This document shows, one piece after another, positions 44,901 through 56,900 of a stretch of DNA of 64,000 bases; position 1 is the first letter of the stretch; each line of letters starts with the position of its first letter. The stretch covers positions 5,284,447-5,348,446 of the forward strand of contig NC_133485.1 in assembly GCF_025370935.1 (NCBI RefSeq). The letters are read 5' to 3'. Source of the DNA: Choristoneura fumiferana. Its lineage: Eukaryota; Arthropoda; Insecta; Lepidoptera; Tortricidae. The notes under the pieces are model-generated. The model saw only the letters and a program-made list of their open reading frames with translations. It was not told the origin of the DNA and searched no databases. Both the position numbers and the translations under genes were made by a program.

Positions 44901-47900
44901 GTGGACGCCTATCGAAAAATATTATGAGCAGCATATCGAACCCAGGTCCTCGGCATTCCGTGCCACGTGCTATACCACTACACTACCACTGGACAGTGGT
45001 ACAGACACGAATTTCTCCTATGCACCATATATCTCAGCTTGTTTGTTTTCTTATTTAGTCACTTAAGCAGCGACCCTAGCGACATCTATGCTGTAGCCCT
45101 CATCGAGAAACTTTCAGCATTCCATTGGAACTAACCACTCACCCGGATAAGAGATGTCGTTATTAAGCAATCAAATTAAGATTGGCTTTTTGGAATCTTT
45201 TTGTATTTTTTTATTTCAATTCCAAATCCCAAACACGGGATGACCGTAAAAGTAACAAAAAATTTGGAATTGAAATGATTAAATACAAAAAGATTCCAAA
45301 AAAACAATCTTTATTATGAGCAGCCCTAAGTGCACACGACGCCTGCTCTGTGAAGTCATAAACTAATGTCATGTATTCCCAACAGTGCCGGATTAAGACT
45401 ATTTGATGCCCCAAGCAATCCATGCCTGTGGCAAATCCATAAGTAGCCGTAACCAGCCTTACCTTTTATGTGATAGCAAATTTTATTTTATTGCTGTTTA
45501 TGGTACCCCCTGGATGTGATGCCCTAAGCAATTGCTAAATTTGCTTATGGGCACTAAATCCCAGTCATACTTTTAGAAATACCCTCTCCTGTCTGTCAGT
45601 CTGTCTGTAACGTGCAATACAGATCTTAAAGAATGTGACAAAAAACTGGCCTCATGCAGGTATTTTGCAAAACAGCGCTTTATACAGTTTGCCATGACAA
45701 TCGCCGTTTGTGTCTTTTATTCGTCGTTTTTGTGTGTATTTTGAAATTAAAGCACTAATAATAAATCTAGTAATTATATTTTTTTATATAAATAAAATAA
45801 AGCACCCCTCATGCAAACGTCACATCACCGTCACATTCATTAAAATCTTTGACGCTCAGTAGACATAAGTACTTAAAGCCTGACCAGAAATATATGACTA
45901 TTCGCCATGTTGCGGAATTTCATTGGAACTAATTTCTTACACTGGCAATAATTTTAATGATTGTCAGTGTCACTGTGGCGGTCTCTTTGAACAATAACAA
46001 AAAATGCCCAAAACGATTAGTAGTCAACAACCGATGATTGTAAATAATGTTTATAATAAACTACTGAAAAAAAAAAAACGCTTCGGGAATGAAACTACTA
46101 TTTCCTTACAAAACCTTTTCAAATTAACATCAGAGCAGGTAAACGTTGTAGACAAGTCAAGATGTCATTGTTCCGACTATACTATTGCCAGATAAATAAG
46201 AACAATAGCGCCCTCTTGACAATAGTCATATATTTTTGGTTTACCTTTACTAGTAACCAGTACTAAAACTTTTGAATCATTATACTTTGACAACAGGGAG
46301 TTAATGAAAGTATCCCCAAAGACTGCTCCGTGGAATCTGGAGCTGACTCCAATCAAGCACATACCCGTGAAGACCAGACCCGAGGTGAAGGCCCTCATCG
46401 CACAGGAACTCCATGCTGATGAAGATGACGACGAGTACCAGCCCACGCATGATGACGTACCGGTGAGTGGTTGTGAGTTTATCTAAAGTCATCCATTGTT
46501 CCGTACCCCAGAAGCGTTTCTATCGGTTCATGACAAACATAATAATATTCCTTGCAACATATCCTCTCCTCTCACATCTCTGGTGAAAACGCAGCCATAA
46601 GCCCAATTTACACCGCAGGTGGAGCAGACTCAGCACAAACTCAGTTTAACTTACATCAACTAAATGCATAGAGGTTCAGTGTAAGTTCTTGCAGGCAGAT
46701 GATCGTTGTACGTTAAACTGAGTCCGTACAGAGTCCGCTCAGCTCGCAGTGGAAACTAGGCTTAAATGTTGATTGGCCCGAATAACAAGTAAATAATTTG
46801 TCTTCAGAGTGACGACGACCAGACTCTGGAGTCGTGCAGCGATGTGGACTCGCAGCCGCGCACGCCGGCCACGCCGCGCCGCCAGGCTAGCCCGAGGGTG
46901 CTCCGCGACGGACCCTTCAAAGTGCCACAGGTGACACTGGCTTGAGAGTGGCCTTATTAAAACATTTTTTTTCTATTTTTTTTGAGGCCTAAGTGCACCT
47001 ATGTGACTATGCCAGCCTCATTGAAAGACTAGATGGCCACATTCATCAACCACTTCTATTGTGCTGTCCAGATTATCTGGCTGCAAAGGAGTGCTTGATG
47101 AACCTGTACATTCGTATTGCATTTTCCGATACCGGACAACTCAAAATAATATTCACTGCACCATTGAACAGGTCCAAATCACTTAAATACCTCTCACGGC
47201 TATCCTTGGTCAATACACATTCCACCAAAAAATGTACTTAGTCCTCAATCTTATTACAATCCGTGCACATTGGGGATTGAACTACTTTCATATCATATTT
47301 AAAAATTTATTCAATGGTATTAAAATATTAAAACTTAATGTACTACCTATTTCCATCCAGAAAGTTGGATCTGGGACGGCACCCAAAGTGTCAATCAATT
47401 ATTGTATGAAATACATTTTCATATCCATTATTTGCAAAATGAGAGATAGAGAGAGAGAAACATTTATTTACACATATTCGATACACATAAAAATAAATTG
47501 GATGGAAACTATAAAAAAATAACATCAAATATCATAAAGTGGGCCCCACTCAGCATAATGTTACGGCAAGCCGCAACGCTGTTTTTCAGTGGGGCCCATT
47601 TAAAAACTAACATATAAAAAAACATACTACACACTGTGACGACGCGAACGCCAGCGGAAACAAGTTCGCAAGGAAACTTTCAATCCGGAAGCTTGTATGG
47701 CAGCACTCGATCAGCTTAACCATTTTCGAAAAATTTAAACCTGAACAAGTCAGGCCAGGAAATAATAACTAGAATTATTGATCATGTGACCCCGCCTGGC
47801 TATAATGTTCTCTACCCACACCGTATCATGTCATGACCGAAATAAGAACGTGTCAGGAACGAAATGTCAACCGCATACATGACACGCGACATTAGGAAAC

Positions 47901-50900
47901 GTGATTGGAAGGCAAACGAGCAAGTGGTTCTCCTGACGGTAAGAGATGCCCATAAACATCTGCACCAGATTGCAGATGCGTTGCCAGAGGCAAGGTGGGA
48001 TACCTCAAGTGCCAGTAATTTCACCGGCTGTCTTACTCTCCAGGACGATGCAAGCAAATGTGCTTCATTAGCGGCCAATACTCACAAGGTCCTACACTGC
48101 AAAATACGTGCCTACGTGCTAGTGATAGCATACTTAAGACACAATGTACTATTGCCTGACACGTTCCTATTACGGCCATGGTATGATACGGTGTTATGTG
48201 TAGAGACCTTAATAAATTACACCTATTAAAAATACAGGAAATCTCCACACCACGTCGAAGGTTGGACATGGATGAAGACGCCACAATAGCTCTCCGGACC
48301 CGTTCTAAACTCAGCCTCTCTTCCATCCCGATAGACCACATAGAGAGCTCCTTCGTGCCACCGGACGAACTGCCAATGCCTGTAGTGGATGACATATGGA
48401 CAGAGTTCCTCCAGGAGTGCATGAACCCGGAGGCCTCGAAGAATGAGGATGATGAAGATGATCCGGAGTACAATGTTGCTGCTGATCCTGATGCGAGTGA
48501 GTATCCGTTTCTATATATGTCGTCTATTATACTATAATCAAGGCAATGTAAAGGAGCAGTGGTGTGCGGTGGAAATTTTTGTTAGGGAACTCGGAATGTC
48601 AAAGGACTGACGGAAAAGGGATAAATGGCACGTACTCTACCGATAATAGTCTCTTAATGATCGTGATGAGCCTAGAGAGTGGCGTGGGTTAATCTCGTGA
48701 GGCCCAACGTCCTAAGTTTAGGACATACGTCAAGGCTAATGTCAACTTCACTGATTGACATTTAGGGGCTGTTTCACCACCCATTAATTAGTTTTAACTG
48801 ACGGTTTGTTTATTTTTTTTTGTTAATAGACGGAGACGGCATTACATTTATACGTCAGACAAAATTAATCAATGGATGGTGAAACAGCCCCTTAGCTTCA
48901 AATTCTAATGATCAAAATTTTTTACGAGGTTAAGTAAGTCATTACATTAGATACAAAACCTCATGGGTGATGAACACAATCTTTGCAATACTTGTCATCA
49001 CTGAGACGTCATGTAAAAAAATTAGGTAACACGGTAAGAATCGGGTTGTTACGGCACCACATCACTGCGTGGGTGTCAAATCCATTGAAATAAACATGAA
49101 GCTATTTTACGTATTAATGGCAGCTAAAGATTATATTCTCCTTGAATACAGATGATGAAGACGAGGAAGGCCTCGAGAATATCATGAAGATATCTAAGAA
49201 GGAGCTCAACGATCTGGTGACGGAGTTGTTTAATATAATGCCTGAGGCCACAGCTGAGGATGTACTCAGCGGAAAGCTGGCCAGTGAGGTGCCTGCTCAA
49301 AATGACACGCAGACTGTGAGTGTGAGTATGTTAATCACCAGAACTCTTAGTTTTCGTGGTACTTTTGAACTGTCATAGTAACTTCTTACTTATCAACTCC
49401 CGATCAGTGCCAATATACATATATCGATAAACAATATATTAAAGAAGACTAAAAGTAGAAATAAAAAATAAACGGCCTGTTAAAACGATCTCTTCCACTT
49501 ACATTTTGAGCAGTTAGAAATGTTCAAAGTCTGTTGTAGTGCTAACAAGTGTTCCAGTATTTATAAGAGAAATAACGGTTATTATTTTCTGCAATTTAAT
49601 TGAAAGTCTAGTATATCGATATCATTTAGGGAGTCAATCAATAAATAATTATTTGTGATACTCTTAATAATGGCCCCATCGAACGATGCGATGATTACGC
49701 CAATGTCGGGGTTGGATAAGACACTGCCAGACGACTTTAGGTCGAGTACGGTAGAGCTGTCCTTGTTCGGTAGAATACCAGCCACAACCAATCTAAAACA
49801 AAAGGTAACCTTTAGGTAGACTCGAAGCGCAATGCTAAGGAATGGAATGGTCTCCCGTCGTCTGTATTTCCGGATAAATACAATCTAGGGCTCTTCAAGG
49901 CTAGAGTGAATAGGCTGTTGCTGAGCCAGTGAGATACACCTTTGGCCTTAACATCAGATGAGATAGGGGTCAAACACGGTCCGTTTTAAGTATGTAAAAA
50001 AAGAGTCACTATGACAGGTCATAAGTGCCACGAAAATTCCGAGCTCTGTTAATCACTGTTCATTTGTTTTCACATGGCATGACTCGCCCGGGGCGCCTAG
50101 ACGGCTAAAACCAGCTCTGAACTTATTTAAATCATTCTATGTTTTTTCCCACAGCAACCAGCCCAATGGGAGGGTAAACAAGAGCCTTTATCTGATGAAG
50201 AAACTGCGATCCAGCATCCAAAGATGGTCGAAAGGCGAGCCGAAACGGTATCCATAGGAAAGTGTGAACCTCTCAGTGACAGAGAATCCCAAGATGAGGA
50301 GGAAGAACAAAATGAACCGCGAGTCAAGACGCGTGTGATACCGTATGTATCAAACTTACTGCGGGGCTACTGCGAAATTCTACCATTAAACCCATTATCC
50401 GCTCGACGTCTATCCACCCTCGCCTTACCGGCTCGGGTGGCTAAATATGAACGTCTTGGGTAAAATGGCTCGTTTTATGCTCTTATTGTACAATCTACTA
50501 TACTATGATCGTTCGAAGGCTAACTAGAAGAGATCCTATTGAGGGATAAGTTCGTCTTGATACATTTATGTCTCTTGTTAATTATAATTTAATCTGTTTT
50601 ATGTATAATAAAGAGATATATCATAAAATAAGTAAATATCAACAGAAAGAGAACTTTTCTTTTGTACATTATACGAATGTTTGCGCACATGACATGCGTC
50701 AACGTCCAGGTTCGATTCCCGAGCTGAGCACAGTTTTTTTTTTTAAAGTATGAACGCAGTTTTTCTTGTTACTAAAATCGATGACATGGTTCCTAAGAAC
50801 AGATCTTCGTATATCTTATAGTTTCAGACTTTCCCATACTGACCGATCTAAATGAGCCACCCTGTATAGCTCTATGCTATTGCCTTGCATTAAAAATAAA

Positions 50901-53900
50901 TGTTCTTCAAGGTCGGTCCCGGCGGGCGAGGCGGTCGCCAAGCCGGTGACTCTATCGCTGGTGGAAGGCACGGCGGAGGGCCAGCCGGGCGCCGACGCGC
51001 CGCCGCCGCTGCGGCATCTGCTCGTCACCAACAACAAACTGACCGTGCACGTCGAACAAGGAGTCAAGGTCAGTTCAGTACCATCTGTTGGCAGCACCAA
51101 CAACGGTCGGTTAACAAGTTCGGCCCGTCTGTGACTTTTTAGTTCTTACTCCTTTAAAATCATAAAGCATATTTACTTCATAATTAAATTATGTTCTTTG
51201 TAACATGTAAAATTCACTTTTTTTAAAGGAACTTCAAAAAAGGCTTCATTTTTTGAAAAGTAAAAATTAGTTACGATAATGGCATAAAAGGTAAGTATAG
51301 TTAAGGTTTAAGTATGACTTTTTAACTTTTTAACGTGCCTTGAGACTTTTTGTAGTTATTTTTGCTGCTAATTTTATATCGGTTTAACAAAATACGTAAA
51401 TTCCAATCATATTTATTGTTGGATTTTAAATGATAATTATTTAAAATCCAATTTCATGATAATATGTGACTTAAAAAAATCTTATTTTATTTTTCTCCTA
51501 ATAGAAATTAGACGTATTACGAAATAATCACTAGTGGTTTTTTTTTCTGTTAGATATATTGGCGGATTCGGCTTACGGGTCTGAAAACTGAATTATGCAA
51601 ACATATTTTGACAGTAAATTTACCAAACCATAGTGGGACAAAAAACATTTGGCAAATAAGCGAGTGGAAATTTTGCTACTAGGAAATAACGATTTTGGGA
51701 AAGCCCACGTCTTTCCATAGTAAAATTATAGTCAGTGCCCTACAACTAGTTTACTCTTCAGCATCTGTACTATAAATCCTACTAATGTAAATGCGCAAGT
51801 TTGAGAGCGTATGTATTTTGCATGTATATAGTTGGACGCGTCAATCAGTCAGTCCCACGCGGAATCGGGATAAAGTTGGAAATCTTAACTACAGGGTTTA
51901 AAGTCATGAAATTTGGCACGGTTGTTTTAATGCAACTTTAATGAAAACTACGATGTTAATTTTGGGAATTCGCATGGGAATTTTTATGTACTCCTTCATG
52001 CAAAAGAGCTGGATGAATTTGGGTAAAATTTGGTATGTAGGTGGCTGGACGTTTGGAATGACACTTTATTTTTATTCTCATTATTCCCAGATGTTGCCAG
52101 AACAAATTCAAATAATGCAGCAGCAGTTGCGCCAGCATGTACAGTTGGCCACGAGCAATTTTTTGCAGCTCTTCGTGCACCCCGTACATTGGGCGCTCGC
52201 ACCCACTTATAGAGAGTATTTAGTAAGTATCAGGGTTGGAAATTAACAAGATAATCTTATTCAATGATAGTTATTCTATAATGGGGAATGGATGAAAATT
52301 TTAGAAACGCTTGAAACTTTTTTTATCGATAGGAATAACCTTTCTAATTAACAGGAAAAAATATCAGATTTTTAAGTAGCATCAATTAATTTAAAAAAAT
52401 TAAAGAGTTTTCTTTACCGCCAAATTACGACAGTCCGGTCGGTTACGGGTTGTTCCATAGTCCAGAATAAAAAACATTAAAAAATAATTTATGTGTCTTT
52501 GACTCGATCGTTTTGACAGGTGACACTCTTTACCGGGCCGAATAATACTGACATGGAAATACCGACCCTGTTTTTCATGTACACGCCCATAGAAATTGAC
52601 ATGAGCTACTATGGGTATGGTTTCCTATTGATATAAAAAGTTTCAAGTGTTTCTTAATTTTTCAGACATTCCCCATTATCGAATTATTATGCAACAATGT
52701 AATTAAGTAGAAAATATTTCGAATTGTTATGTGCATTTTTCATGTTCACACACAATCTTATTTATGCATAATATAATATCACACACAGATAAAATGTTAT
52801 TATTATCACAATAATTATCATTTTTAACGTATAACCCTGGTAGTACACGCAAGGAAAATATAACAGCGACAATGAATTATGCAACCTTATCAGGAACTAT
52901 TCGACAAGATGGTGAATAACAACCCCGACTCGGTCGTCAACGTGTGTAACTTGCGGCCGGCGGTGGCGCTCATACGCAGCTGGCAGGAATCCGTGTCTGC
53001 AGACACGCCGGAGAACGCCGCCATGGTCGAGTAAGTTCTACCGCAAGTGTACCAACTATTTGCGCTTTGACTAGACAAAAAGTAACCTCTACAAGTTCAA
53101 TACGGAAAAGAAGGTTGAAATTGGAAGTGGTCGGCAAGCCTAATCTTAATGTTCTTTGCAACTCGTTATTATGTAAAGGTAAACACACTACTAAAACGCG
53201 ACGCCACGCCACGCCACCCGGCGTGATGACAAGTGGCGTGTTTTATATTTGCAAAACAAAAATAATGTTTGATTCTATGTTACTTGTTACAGGTTTGTTC
53301 ACAAGGAAGTCGAAAGAGCGTAAGTGAAAAATATTGTTTTACTAGGGAATACAATAAAATAGGTTAGGTTAGGTTAGGTTAGAATGTATTCTTTTTTTAG
53401 TTGGTGTTATTTTTTACCAACTTCAAAAAAGGAGGAGGTTATCAATTCGGTTGTATGTTTTTTTTTTATGTTTGTTACCTCAGAACTCCGTGATTTATGA
53501 ACCAATTTGAGATCTTTTTTGCGTTCGTCTAGGAATGTCTTCAATTAGGTCTCACAAGCACCAAATCAGGATCTGATCATTGGATCTTAAGGAACTCTTT
53601 AAATGTAGAGACACCTATAGTAAATTGGATATATTTAGTAGTTACTCGTGCATTTCCTCTTGAAAATCATCATTTGGTGAAGTGGAACTGATGATGAAGA
53701 CCACAGTTGACCATCGGAGCTACTACTCATTAACAAGTATTTCACGGGATAAATTTTAATTACTTTGACACAGTTGCTAAGCAATTTGTGCTCCTCCTAA
53801 TGCACATGGTAAAACGGTTAGTGAAGCACCAGGACTCCTTAATAATGAACGTCTCTGCATCGGAAAAAGCAATCTTTCGTTTTCATTTCATTTCATTTCA

Positions 53901-56900
53901 TTATTTACATTAAAAAACGTGGAAAAAAATATTTTATAACAAAAAATTGAACCGACTACAAAAAACCATGAAAATATTTTTCTACCAGTCTGAAGTCGGT
54001 CGGTGCCTCAGCACGAGCCAGCAGGAGTGATTGAAGCCCAATATAAAGTACGTCGGTGAGGTAGATGACTATAGGTCCACTCCTGCTGGCTCGTACTGTG
54101 GCACCGACCAACTTCAGACTGGTAGAAAATTGTTTTCATGGTTTTTTGTGGTTGGTTTAATTTTTAGTTATAATTGTTTTTATGAGTATGTATTGTATTT
54201 ATTGAATGATTTCTACAGTAGTCGTAGTAGGTCTCGCCGTCGCCGGCTCTTGCACTATGAGCAAATAAAGATTCTCTAAACCTGAACGGGGGTGCTACTA
54301 CGAAAATCGAAGTTCGTATCGCACCGTCGTCCTTCACTCGTATTAAAAATAATATTAGAGTGAGCGGGACGACAAAATACGAAGTTCGATCGAACTTCGT
54401 AATACTTACAGAGCCTGTTTAAAATTATTCCAGCCGCCGTCGCGCCGCTCAGAACAGCTTGTACGTGGGTGACTTCCACGAGACGTTCCTCAAGGTGGTG
54501 TCCAACAGTCCCGTGTTCCTGTACCCTTACCTGCTGCCGCCCATGCCCTTCCGCTCCGACGTTCAACGGCGGTTCAACTATCTGCGCAGCGAGGACGAGT
54601 AAGTTTAACCTGCATTTGATTTATCAGCTGGACAGCGGTGGTGTAGGGGTTATAGCACGCAGCGCGGATTGCTGAGGACCTGGGTTCGATTCCCAGCGCT
54701 GGTCTCTTTTTCTGGTTTTTCTGTGCATCCATGTTTCAGTTTGTATTTTCGATATAGTTTCCCGTAAAAGTAACAAATTTGGAGTTGAAATAAAAAATAC
54801 AAAAAGACTCCAAAAAAAAAAAACAATCGTGCATTTGATTTGTCCACAAATAAAGAAAGTGGTTTTCATTTCAGTAATATTTTAAGGTATAGGTTTTAGG
54901 GTACAGGTTTAATTCCACTTATATTATAAATGTGAAATTTTTGTCGGTTTGTTTATTTGCTTGTTAACTCATCACATATAAACTCTTAACCGTTTAGATG
55001 AAATTGGATGTACAGATAGTTTGAGTCCCGGGGAAGGACTTAGGATAGTTTTTATACCGGAAAATCACATAGTTCCCGCGATTTCCCGCGTCCATTCGAA
55101 ACGAATTCTACGCGGACGGAGTCACGGGCATTAGCTAGTCTCTTATAATACTTGCTGAAACGGTAGCTACGAAAGAGAAGGCAGCAAAAACGCTGAATAT
55201 TAGCAGCTGCAAGTAGGGTTGCCAAATGGAGAAATTAAATTTCCTGATAAAAATCCTTACATCACCCTAAAAGTCCTGGCATTTCTTGTAACAGAGATTT
55301 GGCAGCAAAAGTAGATTATAACTAGAGTTTTAATAAAAATAATGATTGAGATCTCTTTAGCTGCAATTTATCCTTATCCTATTTTAAATTGTTTTGAAAG
55401 AAATATTTTTGGTTTTGTTGATTAGTTACTACTTACATTTATCATTTCATTCATTAAAACTGTGTAAATCTATATATATAAAAGGCAAAAGTGATTGACT
55501 GATGTATCAACGCACAGCCCAAACCGCTGGTTCTAGGGATTTCAAATTTAGCACGTAGGTTCCTTTTAAGGTCTAGGGGTGCACTAAGAAAGGATTTTTC
55601 AAAATTCACCCTCTAAGGGGGTGAAATGGGGGTCCAAAGTTAGTATGGGGAAACAAGATTAGTTAGACTATTTTATTCGAAACTTCACAGGAGTATTCTT
55701 AACAACAAATAAGTAAACACGTGTTTCAGGTTTTTTGAGAATTCAACCCCTGAAAGGGGGTAATGTGGTGACAAAGTCAATCGAAAAGCAATCGTTGATA
55801 TTTCAACGTACAGCCCAAACCACTGGACCTAGAGACTTGAAATTTTGCACATAGATACCTTATACAATGTAGGCATCCACTAAGGAAGAATTTTTGGAAA
55901 TTCTAACGGTAACAAACGGGATTTATATATTCGATTCCGAGTGACCCTATCTCAGTAACTGTAATAACTAGACTTCAAATTTGATTCACAAGTAGGTATT
56001 ACATTAATTAAAACATCGATTTCAGGATTTTTGAAAATTCCCAAGGGATAAGGAAAAAACGGGATTTACATATTCAGTTTAACTGAATTCTATGAACTAT
56101 AATAACTACTCTTCAAATTTGGCATAGAAGTAGGTGATTATAATAGTAAAAAAGTTTTAAGGAATTTGGGAAATTCCCACGGGATAAGGAAAAAACGGGA
56201 TTTATATTCAGTTTAACGGGATCGATTTTTCATTTTACTGGTCCTAAAAAACTGATATTTTGCATATACTTAGGTTCCTTGAGGAGTGTAGGGGAACACT
56301 ACAAAAGGATTTCCCGAAGTTCTGACGGGAACGGGAAAAATGGGATTTTTCGTTTTACTGGTCGCAGAAGGCCGCAATTTGGCATGTAAGTTGCTTGAGA
56401 AGTGAAGAAAACCATTAATAAATAATTTCCCGAAATTCCCACGGGAAAGGGAAAAAAACAGGATCTTTCATTTTAATGGTCCTAGAAAGCTGAAATTCGG
56501 CATGTAGGTTGCTTGGGCATTGTAGAAGAGCGTTAAGAGAGGACTTTCCAAAATTCCAACGGGAACGGGAAAATACGGGATATTTCGTTTTACTGATCGC
56601 AGAAAACTCAAATTTGGCATTTAGGTTCCTTGGGGAGGTTTTAGGAAAAAACAGGATTTATCGTTAGTATTGTTATTGGAACGATTAAGAGATAATTTGC
56701 CGAAATTCTCACGGGAAAGGGAAAAATGGGACTTTTCGTTTTACTGCGAGAAAGCTGAAATTCGGCAAGTAGAGAAGCACTGAGAGAGGCCTGTCCAAAA
56801 TTCACACGAGAACAGGGAAAAACGGGATTTTTCTTTTTACTGGTCGTAGATAGCTGAAACTTGGCAAGTGTGTTCCTTGGGGAGTGTAGGGGAGCATTAA

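Noticed and set aside
47864..48229. A 121-codon coding frame in GON4L intron 5
   Set aside because: It is almost wholly inside a MITE defined by its terminal inverted repeats, with no protein features.
54623..54829. A tRNA gene
   Set aside because: A-box and B-box are present, but no acceptor stem closes and the unit has a tail and target duplication, so it is a SINE.
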